Notes: a model not told the origin generated them from the sequence alone. Counted from the stretch's first letter, positions 18,007-27,541 are shown. The stretch is 64,000 nucleotides of DNA from Crocosphaera chwakensis CCY0110 (GCF_000169335.1 NZ_AAXW01000001.1:62001-126000), one strand, 5' to 3'. Numbers and translations: made by a program.

Positions 18007-18885
18007 TTATTTAGAGAGTTTTATTAACATTTCTTTAAGGGAATCACGCCAATAGGGTGCATTGTATCCTAATAGGTTGGCCGTCTTTTTTCCAGATAAA
18101 ACTGAATAATGAGGACGTTTAGCTGGTGTGGGATATTCTTCGGTTGTAATAGGATTAACTTGTTTAATATTTAGAGGAAAACCAAGATTTTTAGCCTCTT
18201 CAAAAATAGCTACTGCTAAATCATACCAGCTTGCTACACCGCTATTTGTAAAATGATAAATTTCTCTTGTTTCTGCTAGATTAAGTTTAGTTAGTATTTG
18301 GGAGATTGTATTAGCAATATCATAAGACCAGGTGGGACTGCCAACTTGATCACTAACAATGCCTAATTGCTCTTTTTGCTGACCTAAACGTAACATAGTT
18401 TTGACAAAGTTACCTTTCCCTTCAGTACCATAAACCCAAGCTGTTCTTAAAATAACATAGCGATCGCCGTTTTTTTCGATACCCTGTTCTCCTGCGAGTT
18501 TGCTTTTTCCATAAACTCCTAAAGGGTGAGTGATATCTGTTTCTAAATAAGGCGTATTTTTCTTCCCGTCAAACACATAATCTGTAGAAATATGCAATAG
18601 AAATGCACCTATTTTTTTAGCTTCTTCTGCTATGATTGCTGGAGCAACTCCGTTAACTGCAAAAGCTAAGTCTGATTCACTTTCTGCTTTGTCAACGGCA
18701 GTATAAGCAGCAGAATTAATAATAATATCGGGTTGAATTTTTTGGATAACTTGACGAATATTATCAGGAGAGGTTAAATCAAGTTGCTGACGGTTAGTAG
18801 CAATGACTTCTCCAATAGGGCTTAAGGTTTGCTGTAAGTCTTGGCCAACTTGTCCATCACTTCCGGTTAACAATATCTTGTACAT
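18007..18885 (-). CDS. rmlD: dTDP-4-dehydrorhamnose reductase
   Basis: A 292-residue extended SDR. ILLTGSDGQVGQDL is the NADPH-binding loop. INSAAYTAVDKAE, HISTDYVFDG, and YGKSKLAGE (Tyr-x3-Lys) are RmlD hallmarks. HYSVLSGKK near the end fits the substrate lid. It carries out the last step of dTDP-L-rhamnose synthesis. First gene of an rmlD-rmlA pair transcribed toward lower coordinates, within the surface-polysaccharide block. Confidence 0.93.
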   Translation of the reverse strand: MYKILLTGSDGQVGQDLQQTLSPIGEVIATNRQQLDLTSPDNIRQVIQKIQPDIIINSAAYTAVDKAESESDLAFAVNGVAPAIIAEEAKKIGAFLLHISTDYVFDGKKNTPYLETDITHPLGVYGKSKLAGEQGIEKNGDRYVILRTAWVYGTEGKGNFVKTMLRLGQQKEQLGIVSDQVGSPTWSYDIANTISQILTKLNLAETREIYHFTNSGVASWYDLAVAIFEEAKNLGFPLNIKQVNPITTEEYPTPAKRPHYSVLSGKKTANLLGYNAPYWRDSLKEMLIKLSK

Positions 18886-19047
18886 GGGTATTTTACCTAA
18901 GAAGCTATGAAGTCACTTATTATTTTACAGGTTTTAGGTGTAATGCAATCGCAAAAGGTAATCAATCCCGCTTTTGAGACTATGATTTTTACTGTAGTAT
19001 CATGGTACGATATAAAAAATTTTTTAATAGCCTAATAGAGTAATCTT

Positions 19048-20067
19048 ATGCACTGGACTGTTGTTGCACCTTTTTTTGAGAAAAATAATATGGACCAAGC
19101 TCGATGGCTAGACGATTTTGTTCCTTCTGGGGAACATCAATTCACAAAAATTCCCCGTAAGGAAAATTCAACTAATTTAGGCTGGCACAATCGTTCATCA
19201 CGAAATACCCCTTTAGAAGAATGGTTGATTCACTGGAATCAAAGTGGAGATGCTTGGGGACAAACTATTGGAGGTTGTATTACTGTTTTCCCTCAACTAG
19301 CAAGTTTGATCGGATGGAGAAAGCGTTTTTCGAGGAAGAATGTACCAGTCATAGCATGGTGTTTCAATATTGGAAAACTTTATTCAGGGATCAAACAGTC
19401 ACTAGCTAGTGCTGGACTTAGAGAAATAGATCAGTTTGTTGTTCATTCAAAAAAAGAATGTGAAACGGTAAGCTCTTGGTTAAAACTCCCTGAAAGTAGA
19501 TTTAAATTCATTCCTTTACAACGAGCACCTATTCCGATAGTAACCTCAGAAGAAATGGATAATCCTTTTGTCGTCGCAATGGGATCAGCTAATCGTGACT
19601 ATCAAACATTATTTAATGCTGTGAAAAAACTGGGAGTACGAACCATTGTTGTTGCTGCTCAACATTCAATACAAGGTTTAGCTATTCCTTCTAACGTAGA
19701 GGTTCGTTCAGGCCTGACTCCACAACAATGTCATGTTTTAGCTCAGAAAGCAAGAGTGAATATTATTCCATTAATAGAACATACTACAGGAGCAGGTCAA
19801 GTAACTATTGTTGAAGCGATGCGTATGAGTCGTCCTGTGATCGCTACTCGTTGCGTAGGTTCAGAAGATTATATTGACCATGGTCGAACAGGACTATTTG
19901 TGAAACCTTACTCTATTGACGATTTAAGTAGTGCTATTGCTCAATTATGGTCTGATGAGAAATTACGGAGTTCTATGGCTAAAGAGGCAGGTAACTATGC
20001 CGAAATGAATTTTTCTGATGAATCGGCAGGAAGGCATTTAGGTAAAATCCTCGATCAACTGACATAG
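19048..20067 (+). CDS. Glycosyltransferase, GT4-like, divergent N-domain
   Basis: A 339-residue protein whose C-terminal half is a GT-B donor domain: VEAMRMSRPVIATRCVGSEDYIDHGRTGLFV and a closing helix rich in SDEKLRSSMAKEA are typical of group 1 glycosyltransferases. The N-terminal half (MHWTVVAPFFEKNNMDQARWLDDF) differs from the other two GT4 genes here. It stands alone, divergent from rmlD with a 162-base spacer. Probably part of the same glycan pathway; sugar specificity unknown. Confidence 0.8.
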   Translation: MHWTVVAPFFEKNNMDQARWLDDFVPSGEHQFTKIPRKENSTNLGWHNRSSRNTPLEEWLIHWNQSGDAWGQTIGGCITVFPQLASLIGWRKRFSRKNVPVIAWCFNIGKLYSGIKQSLASAGLREIDQFVVHSKKECETVSSWLKLPESRFKFIPLQRAPIPIVTSEEMDNPFVVAMGSANRDYQTLFNAVKKLGVRTIVVAAQHSIQGLAIPSNVEVRSGLTPQQCHVLAQKARVNIIPLIEHTTGAGQVTIVEAMRMSRPVIATRCVGSEDYIDHGRTGLFVKPYSIDDLSSAIAQLWSDEKLRSSMAKEAGNYAEMNFSDESAGRHLGKILDQLT

Positions 20068-20146
20068 TAATAGATTAATAACTTTGGACTGGAAATCTTG
20101 TATTATTCCTAACAATGTGGAAGTTTATTAGCTTCACAATATAAGT

Positions 20147-20869
20147 TTAAAATTGCCAATAATCAATTCTATAATATTCTCCTTTAAAGACTATAGCTGC
20201 TAAATAGTGGTCTTCAGGAATAAAAGAAAATATTTGCCAAATTTCCCTATTAAAACCAGGAAGATTAAGAAATTTTATTGGTTCATTCGGGGAAATTTCT
20301 ACTTTTTCTAATCCTCCACTTATTCCTTTTCCAATAGCTTTTAAATAAGCTTCTTTTACTGTCCACAATTTAAAAAACTCTCGTTCTTTTTCTGCGGACG
20401 ATAATAAACTAATATATTCATATTCTTGCTTAGAAAAGAAACGTTTTGCTAAATTCTCTGCTTCTGGCATCGGACGTATATATTCAATATCAACTCCAAT
20501 CAAAGAATGACAAGTTATGCCATAAATTGCAATATCTTCTGAATGGGATACATTAAACTGTAAACCAAGTTTATTGATTTTATCTAATAACTTAGGTTTT
20601 CCATAATCATTATACTCAAATTCAATTTCTTGAGGAGATATTAACAAATAATAACTTAAAATCTGTTTTAAGCTACTTCTTGCTATAGTAAATCTTTTTT
20701 GATGTTTTTCAAAGCGAAATCGTTGAGCTTTATCCTTTTCATCTTCATTTAAAATTTTGAAACTCTTTTGAACATTGATAGATGATTGTTCTAAGTTTTT
20801 TTTCCATATATGAACTTCTTGGGAATTAATGTTTAAGTTCTTAGAAGGACTTTTCCATACTATATTCAT
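20147..20869 (-). CDS. 4'-phosphopantetheinyl transferase, Sfp type
   Basis: A 240-residue enzyme that attaches the phosphopantetheine arm from CoA to a Ser of acyl- or peptidyl-carrier proteins. FNVSHSEDIAIYG, IGVDIEYIRP (Mg2+-binding Asp and Glu) and FKLWTVKEAYLKAIGKGI are the Sfp/HetI signature. Length is that of the Sfp/Gsp class, not AcpS. It is the third gene of a minus-strand operon, 23 bases after the histidine kinase. No polyketide or peptide synthetase is in the window, so its carrier protein lies elsewhere. Confidence 0.92.
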   Translation of the reverse strand: MNIVWKSPSKNLNINSQEVHIWKKNLEQSSINVQKSFKILNEDEKDKAQRFRFEKHQKRFTIARSSLKQILSYYLLISPQEIEFEYNDYGKPKLLDKINKLGLQFNVSHSEDIAIYGITCHSLIGVDIEYIRPMPEAENLAKRFFSKQEYEYISLLSSAEKEREFFKLWTVKEAYLKAIGKGISGGLEKVEISPNEPIKFLNLPGFNREIWQIFSFIPEDHYLAAIVFKGEYYRIDYWQF

Positions 20870-20892
20870 AATTTAGTTATCAATCATAAAGA

Positions 20893-21987
20893 TTAAGCAA
20901 TAGAAAGAGAAAAGCGGAAAACACTTCCTTTTCCTATCTCACTTTCTACTTCAATTTTACCCCCTTGTAATTCTACCAGACGACGAGTAATTGCTAGGCC
21001 GATTCCTGTCCCTCCAGAATACCGTGAACGGGATTTATCGGCACGCCAAAATCTTTCAAAAACATAGGGTAAATCTTCGGATTTAATCCCTATTCCTGTG
21101 TCAATAATTTCGATCCAAACTTGTTTCTTTGTTGACCAAGCTTTAATCGTAATTGTTCCTATTTCTGTATAACGAATGGCATTACCCATTAAATTAACTA
21201 ATATTTGTTCAATGCGATCGCTATCTGCTAAAACTTGAGGTAATTCTTGAGGACAGTTTAATTGAATTGTTGGGCCGTCTTCGAGTATTTGATCGCTAAA
21301 TCTTTCTACTAAAGACTTTAATAAAGGAATCATATTGATAGGATGTAAAGTAATAGAAAGATAACCTGCTTCTGCTTTAGAAAGTTCTTGCAGATCATGA
21401 ATTAATCTTTCTAATCTTCTCGTCTCTTTAACTAAGTTTAAATAGAGATCAGGATTTCCTTCAATGGAACCATTAGCTAATTCTTCTAAATAACCCCTCA
21501 TAACAGTTAAAGGCGTTCTTAACTCATGGGTCATATCACTAATTAATTCTCGTCTTCTTTTTTCAACTCCTTCTAAACTATTAGCCATGATATTGAAGCT
21601 ATTTCCTAATTGATCCCATTCTGGAATATCGGTTTCTGGCATTCTTTCATCTAAATGACCTTGCGCTAATTTTTGAGTAATTTCTTTCATTTGATTTAAA
21701 GGTTTCATCGTACGTCGAGAGACAAAATAACTCACACCTCCAGCAGCACTAACACCGAAAATTACTGACCAAAATGCGCTATTATTCCACGCTGTTTCAA
21801 AGCCTTTAACTAAATAAGTTCTCGCTGAACGAACCGTAAAAAAACCTTGTTGTTCTAGTTTTTCCAAGCGAATAACAAACATTCTAGGTGAAGAAAATTT
21901 AGCAATACAAATAAAACTACCTAATCCCACAAACATCACTAATAAATGAGATAAAAATAACCGTGTTCCTAGAGTTAATTTAGACAT
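20893..21987 (-). CDS. HAMP-domain sensor histidine kinase
   Basis: A 364-residue membrane kinase: transmembrane helices at about 9-30 and 70-90 with a short loop of about 40 residues between, HAMP about 90-142, phosphoacceptor His154 in DMTHELRTPLTV, N-box NLMGNAIRYTE, G1 DTGIGI, F-box FERFWRADKS and G2 GGTGIGLAI. All catalytic boxes are intact. No response-regulator gene lies nearby, so it is an orphan kinase. It starts 19 bases after the ion-channel gene and is followed by the phosphopantetheinyl transferase, suggesting one transcript. Confidence 0.93.
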   Translation of the reverse strand: MSKLTLGTRLFLSHLLVMFVGLGSFICIAKFSSPRMFVIRLEKLEQQGFFTVRSARTYLVKGFETAWNNSAFWSVIFGVSAAGGVSYFVSRRTMKPLNQMKEITQKLAQGHLDERMPETDIPEWDQLGNSFNIMANSLEGVEKRRRELISDMTHELRTPLTVMRGYLEELANGSIEGNPDLYLNLVKETRRLERLIHDLQELSKAEAGYLSITLHPINMIPLLKSLVERFSDQILEDGPTIQLNCPQELPQVLADSDRIEQILVNLMGNAIRYTEIGTITIKAWSTKKQVWIEIIDTGIGIKSEDLPYVFERFWRADKSRSRYSGGTGIGLAITRRLVELQGGKIEVESEIGKGSVFRFSLSIA

Positions 21988-22006
21988 TTTTTTATGTTAA
22001 TAAAAG

Positions 22007-22657
22007 TTATTCAGACGTATAAAGACTGACTAATTTAGCAATAGCAATTGCTGGATACATTTGTCCAACTAAAGCTTCTGCATTAGTTAAAGTCATAGCA
22101 AAAGCATTATTAGGGGTAATATCACCATAGCCTAAGGTTGTTAAGGTTGTGAAGCTAAAATAAAATAAAGAAGATTCTTCTAAATGGTCAGGGAGAGAGA
22201 AAGCATTGGGATCAAAAAATAAAACAATTTTATATAAACTAAACCAGAAAACTCCTAAAAGTAAATAAACACAAATACTTCCTCTAATCACTTGTTTATC
22301 GACTTTTTCTTCGTTGGAAATTCTAAATCCAATCGCTAAAATAACCAGTATGTTAAAGAGACTATAAGAACAATCAGATATTAAAGAACTGATCGCTGTT
22401 AAAGTATCAGAAGGTAAAACAATAATATCAGCAATAAACCCTAAAGCAGCAAATACCCTCAATAAAAAAAGTATATTATTAGGTAAATTAAGGGTGTTTA
22501 AACCTAAAAATAACGTGACAAGAAAGAAAATACTAACCAGCCAACCAATAGAACTATTTAAAGAGGCAAATGGAGCCAATAAAAACAGTAAAACAAGACC
22601 AATAAAAAGTTTATTGTATCCGGTAGCTAAAGAATAAAATCTCCAAGGAACTTTCAT
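22007..22657 (-). CDS. Potassium-type ion channel (two-TM pore domain)
   Basis: A 216-residue membrane protein with about four N-terminal helices (residues 18-115), then helix 125-148, the pore loop FSFTTLTTLGYGDITP with the K+ selectivity filter GYGD at 176-179, and a last helix at about 187-212. No RCK or cyclic-nucleotide domain follows, so gating must come from voltage, lipid or a partner. It is the first gene of the operon with the sensor kinase and the phosphopantetheinyl transferase. Confidence 0.87.
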   Translation of the reverse strand: MKVPWRFYSLATGYNKLFIGLVLLFLLAPFASLNSSIGWLVSIFFLVTLFLGLNTLNLPNNILFLLRVFAALGFIADIIVLPSDTLTAISSLISDCSYSLFNILVILAIGFRISNEEKVDKQVIRGSICVYLLLGVFWFSLYKIVLFFDPNAFSLPDHLEESSLFYFSFTTLTTLGYGDITPNNAFAMTLTNAEALVGQMYPAIAIAKLVSLYTSE

Positions 22658-22847
22658 GATTATATTGAGCTAAATATTAACCATGATAAAACAAAAACAA
22701 AAGTTAAGAAAGAAGATAAATAAATCTCAATGAAACAAATTATTTAATTTAGTTATCAATAAGCGATATCTTTGTTAAACTAATCGGCATTACACCTCAA
22801 ATCATAACAAACTTTCTTCTTTACCCGTCTTTAATTGACCCAGGATC

Positions 22848-25800
22848 ATGTTACTGTCCCTATCAAACGCTTTTATTAAAAGACCTGTATTAAGTACCGT
22901 TTGCACTATTGTTATTATTCTTTTGGGGACTATCTCTATGGCGGTGTTGCCCTTAGATAAGTTACCTGAAATTGCACCGAAAAAAGTTGCAGTAACAGCT
23001 AATTATATCGGTGCTGATGCTAAAACAACAGAAGACAACGTTACCGCCGTATTAGAACGGGAAATCAACGGAACCGAGCAAGTCAGGTGGATCGACTCCT
23101 TTACCGATAATACCGGGAATGTCTCGATTAACGTCACCTTTCCGACGGAAATGGATCGCAATACTGCCCAGGTACTGGTTCAAAACCGAGTCTCTCAAGC
23201 TCAATCTACCTTACCCTCCGTGGTGAATCAAGCAGGGGTGAGAACAAACACCCAATCACCCAGTTTAACTCTAGTGTATGGATTTTATGCTGAAAACGGG
23301 CCAGACGGTCAACCCCTCTATGATAAAACCTTTATCTATAACTATGTTGATCGCTACATCTCCAATGAGATGAAAGGGTTGCCAGGGGTGGGATCAGTGG
23401 GTTTATTTGGGGGGGCAAACTATGCCATGAGAATCTGGCTTGATCCTGATAAATTAGCCGCTAGGGGACTAACCGCTTTAGATGTAGTGGCCGTGATCAA
23501 TGAACAGAATTTTGATGTTGGGGTAGGAAGAATTGGACAACAACCTGCCCCACCCGAACAACAGTTTGAACTTCCCCTACGGATACAAGGACGCTTTCAA
23601 ACCGTTGCAGAAGCAGAGGATCTGGTGGTCAAAGTTGGGAACGATGGCACCTTGATCCGCATTGGGGATGTGGGTTATGCAGAATTAGGGATGGAAAACT
23701 ATGACACTGTAGTTAACGTTGATGGCTTCACAGGGGTAGCATTTTTAATTTATCAGTTACCCGGTAGTAACGCCCTAGAAACCGCCGACGCAGCTAAAGC
23801 GAAAATGGCAGAATTAGAGCCAAATTTTCCCCCTGGCCTGAAAGTGGTCATCGGTTTAGATAATACGCTATTTGTGAATGCCTCTCTCAACGATTTAAGC
23901 ATCACCCTACTCCAGGCGATCGCCTTAGTAGTATTGGTGATCTTTGTGTTCCTCCAAGACTGGCGCACCACTATTATTCCGGGTATTGCCATCCCTGTGG
24001 CATTAGTAGGGGCTATGATCGGTTTAAACGCTTTTGGCTTTAGCCTCAACCAGTTAAGTCTTTTTGCGTGTGTCTTGGCTACTGGGTTAGTGGTAGATGA
24101 TGGCATCGTCATTGTAGAAGCAGTTTCGAGTAAATTAGCCCAGGGAATGCGCCCCACGCAAGCAGCGATGGATGCAATGGATGAACTGTTTGGGGCGACG
24201 ATTTCCACCTCCGTTGTCTTAATGGCGGTGTTTATTCCGGTGTGCTTCTTCCCAGGGACCATCGGCATCGTTTATCGACAGTTTGCCCTAACTATCATCT
24301 TTGCAGTTTTATTTTCCACCTTCAATGCCTTAACCTTCTCCCCTACCATGTCAGCCATTTTACTGGGTCCACCTGAAGACAAACACGGCCCTTTAGCCGT
24401 TTTGTTTCGCTGGTTTAACCAAGGATTTGATATTATTCGCCAAGGATATCGCGGTTTTATTAATTTTTTAACCCGTATCCGAATTGTCATTATGGCCTTA
24501 TTTATTGCCGGCTTAGTGGCTACTGGTTGGGTCTATACCACTATGCCATCCGGCTTTATTCCAGCCGAAGATCAAGGCTATTTCTTCGCCCTAACGGACG
24601 CACCCCCAGGGGTATCTCTCAATTATACTCAGGCCATTGATCGACAAATTACAGACATTATTCAAAATATGGATAATGCGGAGCAAACTCTAGACCATGT
24701 GATTAATTTAACAGGATTTTCCTTTGAAGGGAGAAACGCCAATAAGTCTCTCACCTTTATTAAATTAAAGCCTTGGGAAGAACGGCCAGGCGCGAAAAAA
24801 TCAGCTTTTGGCATCATTCAAACTCTCAATCGAGAGTTTGCTCAAAACATATCTGGAGCTAGAGTGTTTGCCAGCAATGCCCCTCCTGTGGATGGTTTAA
24901 GTAACTTTGACGGGTCAGAAATCTTTATTCAAGACCGTCAGTTAAAGGGAATGGATGCGTTGATCGATAATGTGCAACGGGTGATAACGGCCGCTAATCA
25001 ACGGCCAGAAATTGGGCAAACCTTTACCACTTTTACGTTTAATAGTCCTTTGCTGACGCTATCCATCGACCGAGAAAAGGCCAAAGCGCAAAACGTTGAT
25101 ATTGATAGTATTTTAAGAACTTTACAAACTTATATTGGCTCTAATTTTGTCAATCAATTCGTCTTTGAAGGTCGTCTTTATCGGGTTTATGCCCAAGCAA
25201 TGGCACAAGATCGCTCTAACCCCCAAGATATCGGCCGTTTGTATGTGCGATCGCGAGAAGGAGCGATGGTTCAACTCAGTAACTTAGTTAGTACCGAAAC
25301 CACTACTTATCCTCCGATTCTCACTCGTTACAAAACATTCCCTGCTATTAAACTCATTGCCTCTCCAGCACCGGGTTATAGTTCCGGTCAGGTGATTAAA
25401 GCAATGGAAGCAGTTGCCCAGGAGACGCTACAGCCTGGTTTCGGCTATTCCTGGACAAATACGGCAGCCGAAGAACAAAGCTCGGCCGGGGCAGCCCCTA
25501 TTGTCTTTGGTCTAGCCTTTGTCATGGTATTTCTCGTATTAGCAGCCCAATACGAAAGCTATATCGACCCCACCATCATCCTCTTGACGGTTCCGTTGGC
25601 TATTTTAGGAGCGTTGGGGATGATTTGGTTACGGGTGACTTTTGTGCAAACCGCCCCATTTAACCCTGGTGACGGTATTTGGCCGGTGTTAAATAATAAT
25701 ATGTATGCCCAGGTAGCGTTAGTAATGTTAATCGGGTTAGCTGCTAAAAATGCGATTCTTATTGTCGAATTTGCTAACCAGTCCCGTGATCTTGGGATGA

Positions 25801-26162
25801 GTATCACTCAAGCAGCCATTAATGCTGCTGAACAACGGTTACGTCCCATTTTAATGACAGCAGTTTCTTCCTTGGTGGGGTTTGCTCCCCTGTTGGCTGC
25901 CTCAAGTGTCGGAGCGGTTAGTCGTTGGTCTTTGGGGACGGCTATTTTTGGAGGTTTGGCCTTAGCAACCGTGTTAAGTTTGGTGTTGGTTCCTATTCTC
26001 TATATTGTTATTAAAAACTTTGAAAAATATGTTCTCGGTGGGGATGACGGAACCCCTCCCAACGATGGGGGAAATGGCCACGGAAACGGTAATCAACCCT
26101 CTCCTACTGCACCAGAAGAGGAAAAAACTCCAGTTTATCGGGTTTCTTCTCAAGGAGAGTAG
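22848..26162 (+). CDS. RND-family efflux transporter (AcrB/HAE1 type)
   Basis: A 1104-residue inner-membrane pump. The start FIKRPVLSTVCTIVIILLGTISM, the periplasmic loops, the acidic helix motif VLATGLVVDDGIVIVEAV (proton-relay Asp pair) and the second-half helices through LSLVLVPILYIVIKNF match the HAE1 drug and lipophile exporters. The C-terminus adds a Gly/Asn/Pro-rich tail. The membrane-fusion and outer-membrane partners usual for tripartite pumps are not adjacent, so they must be encoded elsewhere. Codon use and GC are a little higher than the surroundings. Confidence 0.95.
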   Translation: MLLSLSNAFIKRPVLSTVCTIVIILLGTISMAVLPLDKLPEIAPKKVAVTANYIGADAKTTEDNVTAVLEREINGTEQVRWIDSFTDNTGNVSINVTFPTEMDRNTAQVLVQNRVSQAQSTLPSVVNQAGVRTNTQSPSLTLVYGFYAENGPDGQPLYDKTFIYNYVDRYISNEMKGLPGVGSVGLFGGANYAMRIWLDPDKLAARGLTALDVVAVINEQNFDVGVGRIGQQPAPPEQQFELPLRIQGRFQTVAEAEDLVVKVGNDGTLIRIGDVGYAELGMENYDTVVNVDGFTGVAFLIYQLPGSNALETADAAKAKMAELEPNFPPGLKVVIGLDNTLFVNASLNDLSITLLQAIALVVLVIFVFLQDWRTTIIPGIAIPVALVGAMIGLNAFGFSLNQLSLFACVLATGLVVDDGIVIVEAVSSKLAQGMRPTQAAMDAMDELFGATISTSVVLMAVFIPVCFFPGTIGIVYRQFALTIIFAVLFSTFNALTFSPTMSAILLGPPEDKHGPLAVLFRWFNQGFDIIRQGYRGFINFLTRIRIVIMALFIAGLVATGWVYTTMPSGFIPAEDQGYFFALTDAPPGVSLNYTQAIDRQITDIIQNMDNAEQTLDHVINLTGFSFEGRNANKSLTFIKLKPWEERPGAKKSAFGIIQTLNREFAQNISGARVFASNAPPVDGLSNFDGSEIFIQDRQLKGMDALIDNVQRVITAANQRPEIGQTFTTFTFNSPLLTLSIDREKAKAQNVDIDSILRTLQTYIGSNFVNQFVFEGRLYRVYAQAMAQDRSNPQDIGRLYVRSREGAMVQLSNLVSTETTTYPPILTRYKTFPAIKLIASPAPGYSSGQVIKAMEAVAQETLQPGFGYSWTNTAAEEQSSAGAAPIVFGLAFVMVFLVLAAQYESYIDPTIILLTVPLAILGALGMIWLRVTFVQTAPFNPGDGIWPVLNNNMYAQVALVMLIGLAAKNAILIVEFANQSRDLGMSITQAAINAAEQRLRPILMTAVSSLVGFAPLLAASSVGAVSRWSLGTAIFGGLALATVLSLVLVPILYIVIKNFEKYVLGGDDGTPPNDGGNGHGNGNQPSPTAPEEEKTPVYRVSSQGE

Positions 26163-26251
26163 GTTATAAGTGTGGAGAGTATGGAGAAACAAATATCAAC
26201 CCCGAACCCCGAATTCCTACTTCAACAACTACTAAAAATGGAGTCATTAAA

Positions 26252-26338
26252 ATGTTTAAAAATTGGACATTTAACGATTGGATGAATCACATTTTATTTG
26301 TGGGGACAATTATCTTATTAATTATTTCTTTTACCTAA
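26252..26338 (+). CDS. Possible 28-residue single-helix membrane peptide
   Basis: ATG at 26252 opens a 28-codon frame, MFKNWTFNDWMNHILFVGTI followed by a hydrophobic end, stopping at TAA 26336-26338. A GGAG lies about 12 bases upstream. One hydrophobic helix is predicted by eye. It precedes the 74-residue membrane protein by 17 bases and could be its operon partner. It is short enough to be a chance frame, so confidence is low. Confidence 0.3.
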   Translation: MFKNWTFNDWMNHILFVGTIILLIISFT

Positions 26339-26355
26339 GTAGGAAGATAACCGTT

Positions 26356-26577
26356 ATGAATATTAGAAAAGTTATTTTTGCTGGAATTATAACTGCTTTA
26401 ATTGGTGCTATGTTTGGACTAGCTGTGACTAAAATATCAGGTAGAGAAGAACGTAAAAAAATTCTACTGTTTGGTGGTGCAGCAGTTGGCTTTGCTATTG
26501 GTGCATTTCAAGAATCAGTTCAGCAACAAAAGAAACTGAGAGATGACGAATATGGAGATACTAATTCTTGGAAATAA
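26356..26577 (+). CDS. Small hypothetical membrane protein
   Basis: A 74-residue protein from the ATG at 26356, preceded by AGGAAG. An upstream in-frame start at 26278 has no ribosome-binding site and would overlap the preceding small frame. Two hydrophobic segments (VIFAGIITALIGAMFGLAV and LLFGGAAVGFAIGAF) with Gly/Ala zipper-like spacing and a charged C-terminus (KKLRDDEYGDTNSWK) suggest a small membrane protein. Family not recognised. Confidence 0.5.
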   Translation: MNIRKVIFAGIITALIGAMFGLAVTKISGREERKKILLFGGAAVGFAIGAFQESVQQQKKLRDDEYGDTNSWK

Positions 26578-26690
26578 GCTGTGAGTGCTTTTGCAATATC
26601 ATTCAGAGAAAATAAGGAATCTTATAAAGGTCTTAATATTCAAATGTATAGAGATTTTTTTAAACATATTGAAACAGTAATTAATAACAG

Positions 26691-26999
26691 TTAAGGCTTA
26701 AGATTTCCTCCTCGAACAAACCAACCAATAACACCGCTAATAGCAGCAGTAACAGTAATAATTAAAAACTGTCTCCAGTTCTTGAGTTCCCCAACCTTTT
26801 TCGCTAAGTCAGGAATCTTATCAATGGCAGGTTTCCAGTCTTCTAAACGAGTTTCTACAATAGCTAATCTTTTATCAATAGCTGTTAATTTCTCTGTTAA
26901 GTGTTCTTTTAAATCAGCTTGACCTTTTTCTATAGCTCTATGATTATTAATGATGAGGTCTTTTAATTCTTTAAGATCATTCTCTGTAACTGTTGACAT
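26691..26999 (-). CDS. Coiled-coil protein with C-terminal membrane anchor
   Basis: A 102-residue protein: residues about 5-75 are a charged, heptad-like coiled coil (KELKDLIINNHRAIEKGQAD onward), followed by a transmembrane helix FLIITVTAAISGVIGWFV and a short RGGNLKP end. This tail-anchored plan is common in small cyanobacterial hypotheticals, some from phage or mobile regions. No function can be assigned. Confidence 0.55.
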   Translation of the reverse strand: MSTVTENDLKELKDLIINNHRAIEKGQADLKEHLTEKLTAIDKRLAIVETRLEDWKPAIDKIPDLAKKVGELKNWRQFLIITVTAAISGVIGWFVRGGNLKP

Positions 27000-27065
27000 G
27001 ATGTTACCCTCAAGTTAGTCATGATTTATGTAATATACCTATATATTATCCTGTTTTTAGTTACT

Positions 27066-27090
27066 GTAAGGTAGGCATTGTCCACCTTAC
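27066..27090. repeat. Dispersed palindrome, GGTGGGC-type hairpin (imperfect copy)
   Basis: GTAAGG (27066-27071) pairs with CCTTAC (27085-27090), with GG/CC pairs inside around CATTGT. It is an imperfect copy of the hairpin at 48820-48842. The two share the core GGCATTG and the GG...CC arms. Confidence 0.5.
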
Positions 27091-27114
27091 CTTACTTTAA
27101 GCTTAAAAAATAAA

Positions 27115-27267
27115 ATGATTAATCTTGAAAAATTAGAACACGATATTAATGAATTACCAAAAGAGGCACAAAAATGACTCATAGATTTTGTTGAATTACT
27201 CAAACAAAGAAATGCTTTATTGAATAAACCAGAAACATCAGAAAACAACGATGCTTGTACTCCATGA
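27115..27267 (+). pseudogene. DUF2281-like antitoxin-type protein, broken by a stop codon
   Basis: From ATG 27115 the frame reads MINLEKLEHDINELPKEAQK, then TGA at 27175-27177, then LIDFVELLKQRNALLNKPET to TGA 27265-27267. ELPxEAQxxxxDFVELLKQR is the pattern of DUF2281, a small family often found as the antitoxin-like half of toxin-antitoxin-type pairs in cyanobacteria. One in-frame TGA interrupts it, so it is probably a relic; no partner gene is seen. Rest of the 27000-27360 spacer holds the palindrome at 27066 and the tRNA. Confidence 0.55.
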
Positions 27268-27360
27268 AATCTAATTCACTAAATGAGATGAAACAGTCCA
27301 CTAAAATAAGAGGTTATAGTATTTTTATCCATTAAACCTATATAACTAACTATTAAAAAG

Positions 27361-27434
27361 GGCGAACGATGGGACTTGAACCCACGAGTGCCGGGACCAC
27401 AACCCGGTGCCTTAACCACTTGGCTACGCTCGCC
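27361..27434 (-). tRNA. tRNA-His (GUG)
   Basis: The complement folds into a full cloverleaf: acceptor GGCGAGCG/CGTTCGCC, T8-A9, D arm, anticodon stem CCGGG/CCCGG with loop TTGTGGT (anticodon GTG), and a T arm GTGGG/CCCAT with loop TTCAAGT. An eighth acceptor pair, G-1 with C73, is the identity mark of tRNA-His and is genome-encoded here. CCA is not encoded. Confidence 0.97.
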
Positions 27435-27541
27435 ATACATACACCTTTGTTATTGTAACATCATTTTCCTAAGTATGCACAAAAAAAGTAGGGCTAATTC
27501 ATAAATTAGTCCCTACCTTTCACGACTGTAAGGATTAAACT

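Noticed and set aside
23753..24490. Two long minus-strand frames inside the RND pump gene
   Set aside because: Low-complexity shadow frames of a strongly coding plus-strand gene.
26581..26694. 37-codon plus-strand frame after the small membrane gene
   Set aside because: Starts with GTG without a ribosome-binding site and overlaps the end of the minus-strand coiled-coil gene. No family resemblance; could be a relic but not supportable.
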